From NCBI GenBank assembly GCA_023634235.1, contig JAMKCF010000001.1, positions 3,402,106 to 3,466,105 on the forward strand: a stretch of DNA of 64,000 nucleotides. The letters are read 5' to 3'. The notes under the pieces are model-generated. The model had not been told where the DNA came from. It searched no databases and saw nothing but the letters and a program-made list of their open reading frames with translations. Each line of letters starts with the position of its first letter. Within the stretch, counting starts at the first letter, position 1. Positions 29,031 through 41,508 of this stretch are shown in pieces. The position numbers were made by a program, and so were the translations under genes. The DNA is from Pisaster brevispinus. Taxonomy: Eukaryota; Echinodermata; Asteroidea; Forcipulatida; Asteriidae.

Positions 29031-32000
29031 ATAATGCCTATGCAAGGAGTCTTTACTGCGATGGCTGCACCATGATAAAGGTTATGATGGTCATGAAGGA
29101 AAACAATGGATTATCATTTCTTATTAGGTGACTTGAGAAACTCACGGGGACAAGAAATATCTTTGCTCAACACACTTGTACAGGCCTTTACAAGGCAAAC
29201 GGTTTATTCACACAAAATGCCAAAATAACAACATGATCTCAAGCTGGGTATGCAAATAAAAACGTAATATTAAATATATTCTATTTATGGCAAGATCATC
29301 TTCAAAGATCGATGAAATATTTATTTATTTTTCTAAGAGATATTTATGACATTTTTGGCCAAATTATTTATATCCATACAGATTTGTTCTTTCAAACTTA
29401 TTCATATTTTTAAATTCATTGTTATTTATGGACTTGTAATATTGGTCTCGGGCAGATGGCCCCGGTCGCCTGTTTGAAACCCGTACCAAAAATCACACGT
29501 TTTCAAAAAAAAAACTGACGAGGCTGGTGCCCAAAGCCCAAAGCCGTGGTTTCGATGTGTATATCTGTATTTAACCACAAGAGGGCGCTGCACCTCTTAC
29601 ATCGAGCACCAGTCTATTTATATAAACATTCCACATGCGAATTTGAAAGGTTTTATTCGGAGGGATATTTTGTGTGGAAGACAATGAATGATATCAGATT
29701 TGAAACTATCAGATAGAAACTTTTACTGCTATGCACACGGCATTTAGCTTTAGATAAATCATTTTAAAGTGTTGTATTTTGTAAATTATTGTACTACGAC
29801 AGAGTGATGAAAGGCTTAGTGCAAGAAGGTTTCGTGTTTCGCAAAACAAAAATGGCCCAACGAATCTGATAAGTATTATCTTGTTGATTTCTTTTTAAAA
29901 CTTCTTTAGCAAATTATTTATTTCAATTTTTATTTTACCACCCAAGACTTAATTCCATTGCAGCTGGTCTGAATTTTTCATGGTGTTTTAATATTCATAT
30001 GTAAATAACGCATGACATTTTGACAAAAATGTGTAAAAATCACGTGGTTTAAAAAGGGGGAATAGCGCCCCCATACTATACCCATGTGAATGACCACCAA
30101 AAATCTCAAAGCAGCTAGCATATTAATAAGCATTAAACACGCACAAACTCTGTACACAAAAATATAAAAACATTGCATTTACATTTATCAGTTCATCAAC
30201 TTAAAAGCTTATTGCGCCACAAAGCGGGCCCGTTGTTGTTTTTTTATTTATTTGTATTTTATTATTATTATTTATTATTTTTGTTATGTTATGCATGAAC
30301 GTGCCTTATAAACCACACCGCAAACCTTTTGAAAAAAATCCGGAGTCGTGCCAAAAAGTGTCTGCTGCCAAACAGCGGCACGCAACAGAATAGGCTCCGC
30401 AAACAACGTGACGTCATAGACACATGGCCAATCACATCCAAGTATGGTAATGGTCGGGCACTTTTTGGCATGGCACCGGTCTTTAGTAAGCAATATTGGA
30501 GGATGTATGAATGTTCGGTCGGAGCGGGTTTCTAATTAACGATGTAGATGTAAATATTGCGTATCGAGCCAACTGCTATCTCACCAGTCGACCCCGTCTA
30601 TGTATGCTTTACGCTACGGCCAATAAAGTATTGTACCCTTAGTGGAAGACTTGGTCGCAGTGATAAAGAGGTTTGTCTCTAATCTAATCAGAAATCACTG
30701 CCCGTTTTCAGTGCGTGATAATCAAAATCAAACTCCACATTTTTTATAACTAGTTTTTTTGTTGCAAATTCAGGATACGTTTCAAACTTTTTAAAGGAAC
30801 TGTCAGTAATTTTCATAACAGATTCTTCATTGACTTGGGCGACTGTGTGTATGGTTTGCAGATGGGACGATGCATATAATATAGTGTATTAAAGCAATAC
30901 CTTTAAGTGCTCAATGGTGTTCATTTAACCTTTTCATTTATAGTAAATTTATTACGTTTTCCCGGCCAATATCAACTGAACCTCATTCAATAATAACACC
31001 TGACTCATTCCATTTCCCTTTGAAATAGAAAGCTCCGTTGCGTCAGCATTCAACAATCAAAAGGTTACATGATTCACTGGTTACATTAGATCATTCAAAT
31101 TCATTAAACAACAAACATCATTCAAATTCCAACAGCAATTTAGATGTTGGTCAACCATTCAGTTTCCATCAATTGTAAACTAGGTAGTAGAAATTCAGCC
31201 GGAAGAATGGTGAAAATGTAGTTTCGGATTTCTATAATTTATTGACATAATTATTAGAATGACTGAAGCGAACCTGAATGAGAAGAACAAAATCATGTTT
31301 TCACGAAAACCAAACTGAATGCAATAAGTTGCGTAAATTTGAATGCGTGCTCATGAATTATAATTATTTGTTGTTTTGACCGGGTAAACCTATTACTATT
31401 ATTATTATATTATTTAATTAATTTATAATATTAATCATAATGTTTATTTTCTATAGCTATTTCTAGAATGCATGTGAGATAATTTATATATTAATACTAA
31501 ATGTGTTTACACAAACAGTGTTGTTTTTAGTGGAAGGGTATCTTGTTCGTAAGTCATTACGTCACACGCATGCGTATCTGTTGCAGGCCCAATGTTTTCG
31601 CTACTTCTGGTTCCAAAATTGACATTGTTTTACAAAAAACACAAATTTTCATGGTTCAAAAGCATTTCTTTTGACAGAAACTTTGACTACTGAGAGACGG
31701 CCGTAGTCTTTTGATGAGCGTTTGTAAAAGCCAAGACCAATTATTTTTTTTTTTTTCTTGCATAAATTATCAAAGAAAAACTAGCTCACAACTCCTATGG
31801 GCTTTTGGTAATCAGTGGAGTCAGTTTGTGCGGAGTGGGCGTGGCTTACAGTGGAATGACGTCACACTTACGAACAGGATAAACCTCGTGCACTTACAAT
31901 GGAGAAGAAAAAAATCAGATTCAACCGTATTGCCATGACAACTGAAATGTAAACAAAGGCTTAGTTTTTTTTGCCAGCTGTGAAAAAAATACAGATGTAG

Positions 32001-32837
32001 CAGATCCTTTCAGATCATTAACATTTTAATCAAACTTTTTTTCTAATTTTCTTTTGTTTTCTTTTCGTAGCGAAATCAATTCCAGACAGTGCCTCAAATT
32101 TTAACTATCGCACTCAAATTATTTATGTAATTATTAGTTTTTCAGGGTTGTTTATTTATTTTATTTTTATTTTTATTTTTTATTTTTTGTTTCGTTCAAA
32201 TTTGTTGAGAACCCTTTTTCTCGTTATTTTCTTCTTTCTTAAAAAAAAAAGAAACAAGTTTGAGATTTTCCCACCCCTACCATATAATGTAAATTGACAT
32301 CCTATTGTTGTGGTGGCAATAAGGTTGGACTGATGACAAAGCGTGTGCTCTGGTCACTACGATCACAAACTGAAACAAAAAGGTCATTGTAATAAATCGG
32401 TTCTCATCAGAAACAATTGCTTACGTAAAAGTCTTTGGCCCCTAAACCAGCAGCTGACTTCTCTGCTCCCAGCAAAATGGAAACATCGTATTTTGTTTAA
32501 ACAATACATAACTAGCTTTATAGCAAGTGTTTAAAAATCACCACTTTGTTATTCTAGATCAAGATTATGTATGAATGCAGTTTATGTGAGTAACGGCCAC
32601 AAGGGTGCCTATTCGTATTTCAGTCAACAACAAATGCACAGCACAAACGACTGCTTCAGATTTCTAACACGTTTTTATAAAGCTGGATTTGGAACAAATC
32701 AACATTTTGTTTGAATGAAATGAAATTCGAATACGCACCCTGTCGGCATGTAGTACTGGAAAGGTTAACGCACTTTAAAAATAAATTTGTGGAAAAACAA
32801 AACACAACGGACAATTTAGTATTATTTTTCATGTATT
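29031..32837. other. Intergenic, no supported gene
   Basis: AT-rich, with short open frames that lack splice context or recognisable similarity. Nothing else identified. Confidence 0.4.
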
Positions 32838-33022
32838 GTGTGGCGTCTCCGGCCTGGCATTTTATCTGTGTAAACCATTACATGGTGCTATTAGGTCTCA
32901 TACTTCAAAAACGTTGCCCCAAATACCTTGCAGGAAAATACTGAATGTTTAAGCGCCTTGAGCGTCACTGAGTGACGGATATGTGCGCATTATAAATGTT
33001 TACTATTATTATTATTATTAAC
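32838..33022 (+). mobile_element. 5'-truncated tRNA-Leu-like SINE
   Basis: It has the 3' body of the 8319 type (ATTACATGGTGCTATTAGGT, CTTGCAGGAAAATACTGAAT), GCGCATTATAAATG and the ATT tail. The tRNA head is missing. Confidence 0.7.
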
Positions 33023-34422
33023 AGCTCTGTTTACAAGTTTGAAGCAATTATCTAAACTTTACAACATTTCCCATGCTCCAATGCAAAAGAGAGCTAAGAA
33101 AACGGCAATTAAGAAACAAGAAAACGATTTACCAAAGCAAATTGCAAAACATAACCTCAATCCCTTTCCCCCTATTAAGTGCATTATTAAGGCAGGGTAT
33201 ACTTGTCTTTTGGTTGTTGTCAAACACCAGTATCCTCACTTGGTGCATCCCAACATACGCATACAGTCACCTTTGGACATTTGTGAAAACCTGTGAAAAT
33301 TTGGGATCAATTTGTCATCGAAGTTGCAAGGTAATAATAATAGATAACAACACCCCTGTTGCATAGAATTGTTTGCTTTGGGATGCCTGAGAAAGGCTTC
33401 ATGCCTGAAGCCTTCTCACATTCAAACAATTATTTTGAAAACCTTTCTCCGGTGCTTTTCAGAAATATATTCGCAGTAAGCCCCTGACGTCATCCCTCTT
33501 GTGACGTCATTTGTGGGGTTTCCGTTTTATATAGCCATTTTTTTTTTGCAACATGGAGATATAACAAATTTACACCCCACAGATGACGTCAAACAATTGT
33601 CATTTTGACGCACGCCGTCAATGGCAAAAGTACAGCTAGTTTTTTCAAAACCTTGAGGCCGGGGGGCTGGGGGTTTTTTTTCTCGATAATTCAGAAACAT
33701 TCAGAAGTCATAAAACAAATGTCAAAATTGCAAGTAAACGATAAACAAACAAATAGTAAACAAGTTTAAATAGCATTCCCTTCAAACAACATTCTCACTA
33801 AAGAAGTTATGTTGGTCAAAAGTCTCCATGTTGCTCTACATCAAAGCTTACCACCGGGTTACATAACTGCCAAACCGGTGTCATTGGGGCTTTTGTCCCG
33901 GTGTCTGTGTAATGCAGTAAAATTAAACTGGGCTGAAAATGAGGGAAGTTGATATCAAAAGAGGGCGCTATCAGACGAAGTTTTTAGACAATTCGCCGTA
34001 CGGGGGACATAGACCTTTCTTTTGCAACGTCACAGCCCAAGATTTTGCCAACCCAGGCTGGAAAACTATGAAAAGCCATAAATGCAAAACAAAAACAGAT
34101 AGCTACAGTTTGTAACAATGTTACACAAATATTCAAAAATAGTGTTGAATTTATTGGAAACAAAGCAACCGATCATGGGAGGTATTTTATTTAATTAGAA
34201 GTTTGCCGAAAATGTTGAATTTTGTTAAAACATCTGTTAACACGATTGAATGTTTTAATAACATTCGGCGGTCCATGCCAACCAGCGCGGTTTGTTTATC
34301 AACAATGGAAAGGTCTATAATCTCCTGCCACACCGGCTTCACAGTGGTAGAATGATGTCCCTTCACATTAATTAACCTCACCCACAGTAAGAGGCAGGGA
34401 ACTATACCATCTTGCTGTAGCT
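33023..34422. other. Intergenic, 3' of the Thr-rich gene
   Basis: No supported coding sequence. Contains part of a GAGAAAGGCTTCATGCCTGA repeat also seen near 37870. Confidence 0.35.
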
Positions 34423-34650
34423 TTAAGCTTCAGTCACCAGTCGTTCACTGTCATTGGTATTACGGTTAGTCTGCTCACATGGTGGCGGTGGTGGGGTGAC
34501 CACCTGGGCCACCCTTCGCCGTTTAGCCAGTCGCACCTTCACAACGACCGCAGTAGCTACGATGATCACAATCAGTAAGGCCACTGCACCCGCGGCTATT
34601 CCACTGTACATCTCCAAGGTGAGCGTACCAACAGGATCCTTTATAGCATC
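34423..34650 (-). CDS. Last exon of Thr-rich gene: membrane helix and tail
   Basis: The acceptor is TTGTTCCAG. The helix is GIAAGAVALLIVIIVATAVV, followed by KVRLAKRRR as stop-transfer. The tail has PPPPP, an acidic/Ser stretch and TAA at 34425-34423. Strong coding character. Confidence 0.75.
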   Translation of the reverse strand, partial: DAIKDPVGTLTLEMYSGIAAGAVALLIVIIVATAVVVKVRLAKRRRVAQVVTPPPPPCEQTNRNTNDSERLVTEA

Positions 34651-37600
34651 CTGGAACAAATATATATATATTTCAAACCACGCATGACTCAAAAGTACAT
34701 TCCTGAAAAACCTGTTTTTAACCGTTGCCTAGTGTTCAAAATTTAAACTCAGTGTGTGTGTGGAAAGGAAGATGTTCCCAAAATGAATGAATGGTGGCGG
34801 AAACAAAGTTCCTGGTATATTTTACACTACAAAGGCCTAATTGAAAGGTTTGCAGTAACACGACACGTCACAGAGTTGACTCACCGGGCTTCCATGTCCA
34901 AGGGGACCTGGCCCCGATTTCTGCGTCAGGCTGACCCAGAAAAGTGGGTAAAAATTGGATTTCGGGTCAGGTTTTGCGCCAGTTTGACCTTTTCGACACA
35001 TATTCTGCCACACTGACCCAGAAATTGTTCGGGCACCCTGGGACCCGGAGCCAAATCATTGCTGAACCGAGAGTGTAAAACTGCATTTATCGCCACCACA
35101 CTGTAAAACAGTAGTTTAGATTTATTTAATTTCAAAAGCAGGGGGAGAACATTTTTGTCTTAATTCAAGTTCGCATGAAACAAGGCCACTCTTTGTATTA
35201 AAGGGGCTACACGAAGAAAATATTCAAGATGAAATTAACTCAGGGGAGCTGAAGGTTAGGAATTGGTTGAACAGCACCAGAAATGTATCTTTAACTTAAA
35301 AACCAGTTGCAGTGGTCCTGAAGATAACCGCTGCAAAACTTGTGATAAAGAGTAGCCTGTTGGGGCCCTAGATCTGTATAAAATGATATTGTATTTAAAT
35401 AAATCACTACCGTAGTTCACCCGAAGAAATCACCTGCAGTAGTTTACTCATGAACAAAAAAAGGAAAAAAGAAACTAAAAAGAATCTACATCAAATAAGG
35501 CACATTTTATTCGCTGTACAAACTCACTCTAGGTCAGAATTGACCCCAACTTTGCTTCCCGTTTGGCCTGACCCACTCATAGGTCAGTATGATCAGGAAT
35601 CCATGTCCAAAAATAATTACCCAGAATTGCCCGCTGTTGACCATGCGAGTAGCGCCCTCACTAGTTTCGCAACGAACTGTGCGTGCACCTGACTGCGACA
35701 ACAATGTACGGCGCTTTGTTTTGAAAACGCACTTTCTTTTCACTGTGGCTAATCAGCGCAGGCAGTCAAAATTCCTAGCACTCCAATGGTTTTCGCGGTT
35801 GGTCACTTGCAGAGTACATTTTTTTTTAACCACATGTCCACTATCGTCCCGTCTGTGTTCACCACCAAGTCTAGTGTTCGAGAGAGGCAAAAGGGTTGAC
35901 AGTGACAGTAGCACAGGTTGGACGACTCCGCTGCTGGCAGAGGCACTGTGACATGTTGTGAGTACTTTCATAGTCTTTACGATTATTTTGAATATTTACT
36001 GTTGTTATTTCATAGGACAAAACGTCTTTTACTTACGGGTAAAGCCAGAAGTTTGCCTTCACTCTACCGGTGGCTACTATATAAACTATTTTCCGATCCT
36101 ATGCTCCGGCCCTAATTACACGCTGGGGTTGGGGTTGGGGTTAGAGTTAGAGTTAGGTTTAGCCCATAGAGTTATATATATGAACAAGAGGGCGCACTAA
36201 CCTAGTTACGCGGCCCAACAAGGGCAGCGGCGGCCATTTCGTAACTAGTAAAAAAATAAATTGTCGTAACTATTGGTGCGTGTTGCAACAGAGCAATGGT
36301 TAACAATGAAAGGGTTTACTGTTAAATTTATGAATGCAAGTGAAGACCGTTTATAGTACTTGAGTATATAATCCCCGAATAAATATACTATTTGTGAATT
36401 ATATTCCTTCACTTTGGACAATAAGTCATGGCATGTGTTTTCATCCTCTATTGAAATGATAAAGGTAAACCCTCGAAACAACTTTAAAACGGCCGCTCGT
36501 ATTTTTAGACCATGTGTATTTAGCAAGCACACCGCGTATTTCGTATTCAATGTTGCCTTGTACAAAATGGCGCGCGTGTCTCCTTGCGGTCCCGTCGCGT
36601 TTGTGCACGTAGCATTACCAAATAACAGTGCGCCCTCTAGTTCCTATATTAAACTCTATGAGCAAGTTTGGGTGGCTGACTAGAGTCGACTAGACTTGAC
36701 CTTAGTCGGTCACTCGAACGTTGCATGATTGAACTAGCTATTCCAACTGGATCAACCTAGCCCTGGAGCACTCTTTATCTAGTTAACTATACAAAGTTAC
36801 AAGACGGCGGTTAGGTTACGCATGGAGGCCTACATGGGTTACGTGACGGAGAAAGTTTTGTAAACTTTAATTTTGCAATCACACAAGAGTAGGTTTATTG
36901 ATAAATGCTTAAATGGTAGGTTTTTGCCAATGAAATATGTCAATCATTAAGATAACAAATATTATTTCACGAAATTATGCAAGCAATTTTGTCATGGGCC
37001 AGTACATTGTTTTGTTTACGTCGTCGCCTTGTTGTTGCCACATTTTGACGAATCAATCGACTAAAGGCGTTCGAGTGAAACATAGACCACGCATGCGTAA
37101 TTTAAATGGCAAATTGACTAAAGCTTAGCACCCGAACTTGCTCCATGGCTCGAGGCTCGAGGCTCGTGAATAAGGCCAGATACCAGCCTTGAGCAACTGG
37201 CAGGATCCTGCCAGTTGTCTCGCATCCATTCCCACGGCGGCGATTCGTAGTCTTGATTGGCGACGTTCATTTTGTTTAACGTAGTGCGATATCGCAACAT
37301 GAATTACCGCAACACGAATTACTGGAGAAGAGATATCTGTATCACACGAACATCTGGATCAAAACGAACGTCTTGACGCTTTTGGCTCTAAGGGCCTTGT
37401 CACACGAGGCAACTTTTGCAGGCAACTTGGAGGCAACCAACAGCAGTGCATGCTACATGACCACTTTGGTAGTACAGGAGTAATTTTCAAACGATGTCTT
37501 ACGATCCCCAAGAAAATATGTGAAAATTCAAATGTGAATGCCTTTTCTTCTTGGAACTTTCTTCTGCCTGGAACTAGTTGCCTGTAAATTGCCCCGTGTG

Positions 37601-39218
37601 ACATGGCCCTAAGACCCGCAGATATATTTTTTCTGAACGCGCTTTGTGGCTACCAAATACTCCACCTTTCCCTTTTCCACTTTTGACACTAATATTAAAG
37701 CCTTAAAGGTTAGCCATATACTGTTGGTAATTGTCAAAGACCAGTATCCTCAGTTGGTGTATCCAAACATATGTATCAATTAAACAAACCTAATGAAAAT
37801 GTGGGCTCAATCGGTCATCAAAGTTGCAAGAAAATAATGAAAGAAAATTTTTTTTGCATAGAATTGAAAGGTTTCATGCCTGAAGACTTTCTCAGATTTA
37901 ATTTGGGAGGAAAAATTTCCTCTTTCTATAAAACTACATTACTTCAAAGAGGGTCGTTTCTAACAATATTTTAATTCAACGGCTCTCTTTTACCAAGTCA
38001 GTTTTTAATGGCCATTAATTTATGGAGTAATTACCAAAAGTAGACCCGTGCCAATAACCAGATCGAACCTTGCGAAATGACACATTTGTACGTAGCTGAC
38101 AGCACACAGTCACTAATTGGTTAATAACTCATTATTTGTTTAACCAAATATTTTTCTTTTTAATTTGTCTTTGATTCAACCATAATACGAAATCGTTAAA
38201 GGGACAGTGACAAAGAGAGAGAGAAAAGGAATTTCGAAGTAAATGACTTATAATGCTATATATCACTTTGATTTTAACATTATTTTGTAGAACCACATTT
38301 TGGACTCTACTTCACGAAGTAAGGAAAACCACACAATTTCGAGATATATTTTGTGTGAATCATTACAATTCTACCTTTAATTTTAAAAACATCTTTCCAA
38401 CCAATTCATAACAAATGATTTTGTAGCCCCAAAACGCCCAATCTGAAATCGGTTTCCCTTTATTATAAAACACATTCAAAGCTAAGCATTATGTCTGTAC
38501 CGTCAATCCATTCGTTTCCGATGTCTTTGTCTAAGTGTGTTGTTTACATGTCCAGGTATGCCTTGGTAAGTTTAAGCTTATTTGACTGGCGCTTATTTTA
38601 ATTAAATTAAGTTTCATAATAATATTTGGTTCATCTACCATTGACAATTGAAGGACAGATTTTGTACACAACAGATGCTGGCAGAGTTTCGTCCTGCCCT
38701 TTCTAACCAAATCACCGTCCCATGATTTACGCCCCTCTAACCATAGCTCTATGCTCTAACTAAAGAAGGTGCGACATGGTCCAGTTTGGGATCCATGGCA
38801 AATGAGCTGACCAGTGTTAACGGTGCGGGGGGGGGGGTCGTCTAGCATTAGGCACGGGACACGTCATCAGTGGGGCCCACTCTATGCAATCCTTTCTGTT
38901 CAGTGAACTGTATGTACATCCCGATAATGTGGAGCTTATGCAGTACTTCACGAGAACCAGAACCCAGAAGAAAAATCAAATCATGCCGAGCTAATGTCCA
39001 TCACCAGGAACTTACCGTGACGTTCATACCCGTCTCGACCGTGGCAGTCACCGTGGCGGTGGCCATGCTTTCTATTTCAGTCACCGTGGCGTTGGTCATG
39101 CTTTCTATTTCAGTCACCGTGGCGTTGATCGTGCTTTCTATTTCAGTCACCGTGGCGGTGGTCAAACTGTCTGTTTCAGTCATCGTGGCGGTGGTCCTGC
39201 TTTCGACTGTGGCATTCA
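34423..39218 (-). CDS. Thr-rich single-pass membrane protein, 3' part (two exons found)
   Basis: Two minus-strand exons, 39218-39016 and 34650-34423, join in frame (donor ACG|GTAAGT, acceptor TTGTTCCAG|GAT). The first encodes five 11-residue repeats of the TATVTEIESM type, rich in Thr and in N-x-T/S sites (NATV), so mucin-like and probably glycosylated. The second encodes a membrane helix followed by KVRLAKRRR, a Pro-run and a tail ending in TAA, about 75 residues. The topology is type I. No homologue is recognised; the 5' exons and signal peptide were not found, so intervening or upstream exons may be missed. Joining the two exons is inference from phase and strand. Confidence 0.55.
34651..36120 (-). 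other. Intron of the Thr-rich gene, left part
   Basis: No exon recognised. Contains short repeats with GACCCAGAA and CAGCGCAGGCAG words and a poly-T tract near 35820. Confidence 0.3.
36122..36162 (+). repeat. Degenerate telomere-like run
   Basis: GGGGTTGGGGTTGGGGTTAG followed by AGTTAGAGTTAGG. Too short and degenerate to be a telomere; probably simple sequence next to the element at 36165. Confidence 0.5.
36165..36660 (+). mobile_element. ~495-bp element, CATAGAGTTATA ends, copy 1
   Basis: CCATAGAGTTATATATA at the left and TATATTAAACTCTATG at the right, with GAGGGCGCACT / AGTGCGCCCTC inside: a split terminal inverted repeat. A minus-strand copy is at 56724-57171. Open frames are not shared as protein between the copies. 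Confidence 0.65.
36661..36748 (+). repeat. ~90-bp dispersed repeat
   Basis: GGGTGGCTGACTAGAGTCGA and the following bases match 55735-55822 in the same orientation. Confidence 0.6.
37392..37609. mobile_element. 218-bp MITE, GGGCCTTGTCACACG ends, TAA target duplication
   Basis: GGGCCTTGTCACACGAGGCA at the left pairs with CCGTGTGACATGGCCC at the right, and GGCAACT words pair inside. TAA at 37389-37391 and 37610-37612 is a 3-bp target duplication. Fits a PIF/Harbinger-derived MITE. Confidence 0.85.
37613..39015. other. Intron of the Thr-rich gene, right part
   Basis: No exon recognised. AT-rich, with a G-run at about 38829. Confidence 0.3.
39016..39218 (-). CDS. Thr-repeat exon
   Basis: A 33-bp unit (TCAGTCACCGTGGCG.. 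on the plus strand) repeats five times and encodes an 11-residue Thr-rich unit. The donor is GTAAGT. The acceptor (CCACAAG) is weak, so the upstream border is uncertain. Confidence 0.55.
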
Positions 39219-39695
39219 CTTGTGGCAATCGTAGGATGTAATGACATTCAGTATGCCTGTTGTTCTTTTTCTGTCCAAACCTGGTTTGTTGTACAAAACT
39301 ATACCAAATCAGGATAAAGTCACGATCATTACAAAATAGCTGAATGGAATAATCTGTACCAAATGACTGCGAAGTATAGTCCTCTGAAGATAGTCCAGTT
39401 ACCGCACTTAATTCGAGCCCCCAAAATGTCAGCTAATCTTGGGAACCTTTTCACGCGAACACTGCTGGGCCTATTTCTTGTAGACTTGGGGGGCACGCGG
39501 TGCTATCAAATTTCAAGATGTATCCACCAAAACAATACTCGTTGCTAGGTAGGTGTCGTTTCGCTAGCCCGCGGTGACCTTAAAGATGTGCAGTCAGTTT
39601 GGCGTTTATGTTTTATCGTAAACGTTTGTTTGTAATCATTTTTATATAATCCACGTAGCAATTTGTGCCAGTCATAGTAATTAACTCTTAACAAC

Positions 39696-39952
39696 ACAGT
39701 CTAAAAAAAAATAAATACATAAATACATTTAAATAAATAAATAAATGAATGAATGAATGAATGAATGACTGAATGAATGAATGAATGAATGAATGAACGA
39801 ACGAATGAATGAATGAATGAATGAATGAATGAATAAATGAATGAATTAATGAATGAATGAATGAATGAGTGAATGAATGAATGAATGAATGAATGAATGA
39901 ACGAATGAATGAATGAATGAATGAATGAATGAATGAATGATTGAATTAAAAA
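39696..39952 (+). repeat. (AATG)n microsatellite
   Basis: About 250 bp of AATG units with AATA and AACG variants, one of the longest simple repeats here. It lies upstream (5') of the Thr-repeat exon. Confidence 0.95.
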
Positions 39953-40519
39953 ATAAAAATAATATTAATTTTAAAAAATTAAAATAAATAAAAAGTTATG
40001 GAACGGAAACATCTAACGACTGCCAATATGTATTTTTGGGGCAACGTTAATATAACAGCTATGCGGTGTTATTTATGTATGTACTTATTTACTTTTTGTT
40101 TATCCTCGGGAAATTTCTCAGTGAAACACTGTTTTACTTAGGTACCCAGCAATGACAAACATCCATCAATATGAAAATAACAAATTGTACGAGACAATTA
40201 TGTACAAAGATTACAGAGAATAAACAAATTAATAGACAGTGATAATAAAAGGCATATAAATCAATCCAGTAAAGTAAACAAAAAACCAACAAGAGGGACT
40301 AAAAACAAGAATTATTGGCCAGCCAGAAGAAATGAATTTAGAAAAATTTCAAATGCAGCTACATAGACCTACATAGACGGTAGTAAAAACACAACAATGC
40401 AAGCCCTGTTTATCATTTATGTCCATGTACCAGGTCAACATTTTCCTTTAGTGCAGTTAGGCCTTTAGTAGTGGTGGCCCTGAAGGGACATCAAACATAT
40501 ACATTTACGTCAGTATTCA

Positions 40520-40730
40520 CGTTTTTTTGCCCCGCAAATCGCAAATCTTCACGTGAATGTTTACGTAAATATTTGCGATTATTTTCCGCTTCGCAAATAT
40601 TCACGTAAATATTAACGTGAATATTCACGATTTGTGCCCAATCGCAAATATTTACGTAAATAATTCACGTGAATATTTGCGATTTGGGGCAAAAATCGTA
40701 AATATTTACGTAAAATATTCATGTGCTTTA
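40520..40730. repeat. Palindrome-rich ACGTAAATATT cluster
   Basis: TTTACGTAAATATTTGCGAT, ATTCACGTGAATATTTGCGA and their reverse complements alternate over 200 bp, so almost any part can pair with another. Probably a nested fold-back element. Confidence 0.75.
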
Positions 40731-40950
40731 TATGTTTTGATGTACCTTCAGTACGGTATAGGTGTGGTGAGATTGTGCCTCTTAATAATACCAGCATGGA
40801 ATTTAACACACAGCCAGAGTATGTAAAACCAGAAAGAGACCAGGCTGTTGGGGCCATCGTAGATGTCTTTGAAAAAATATGATGTAGAATAACAATGGCA
40901 GCCGTTTTGAAAATTGTGAAACTTGCTTGTTATTCTATCTATTTTTTTCA

Positions 40951-41037
40951 ATGGACAAAGCTGCTGTGGCTCTTATTATAGCCACATTTCTTTCTTGTGT
41001 GCCAAGTTCACCATGTGCTTGTAATAAATCTTCAAAG
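40951..41037 (+). CDS. Possible signal-peptide first exon
   Basis: ATG at 40951 opens a 29-codon frame, MDKAAVALIIATFLSCVP.., then a Cys-containing stretch CACNKSSK, ending AAG|GTACGT (good donor). It reads as an N-terminal signal peptide with cleavage near SS or CAC. In-phase candidates for a second exon are 41218-41295 (acceptor TCTTTCAG, hydrophobic, stop) and 41446-41508 (acceptor TTGGGCAG, acidic, stop). No homologue recognised; a chance frame is possible. Confidence 0.35.
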
Positions 41038-41508
41038 GTACGTCCCCCAAATATCCCCTAAACATGCCCCGCTTGTGATTCCGCGAAACCGACAATTATT
41101 CCTGTTGGTTTGTTTGTTTGTTGTTTGTTGTAGTGTCTGTCCGTGGATACGGAAACAAAAGCTTTTGCCTCACCCTCGGCCAAAATAATTGTCCTGTGCC
41201 TTGTTATTATCTTTCAGCTTTCGTGTAAATTGTTAGTGTTATTACTACTTTTCTGGTTCGCAATTATATATTTGTTATCATGTACTTTCACTTAAACGAT
41301 GTACACATGAAATTAATCTTGGCAACTTGTAATATCTCTCTCTATATATTTATGTTTATTTGTGGTAATTTTCGTTATTGACCAGTTGGTCTCAAGAGCT
41401 CTTTTGGGGAAAATGATTCTGGAACTGTATCCTGTTCTTGGGCAGGTTGATGATGATTTCAGCATAAGGCTGAATCAGGAATTTCAGGAAGTAGATGCAA
41501 AAGAATAA

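Noticed and set aside
30284..30535. Overlapping frames on both strands around 30.3-30.5 kb
   Set aside because: Short, mutually antisense, palindromic in part (GTGCCAAAAAGTG / CACTTTTTGGCAT); more likely a fold-back element than a gene.
36122..36162. Interstitial telomere
   Set aside because: Only a few degenerate GGGGTT/AGAGTT units; no run of perfect TTAGGG.
36245..36565. 106-codon minus-strand open frame
   Set aside because: It lies inside a dispersed element, and the second copy at 56724 does not keep the frame.
38870..39241. 123-codon plus-strand open frame with Val/Thr repeats
   Set aside because: It is the antisense reading of the Thr-repeat exon, which has a good donor on the minus strand.
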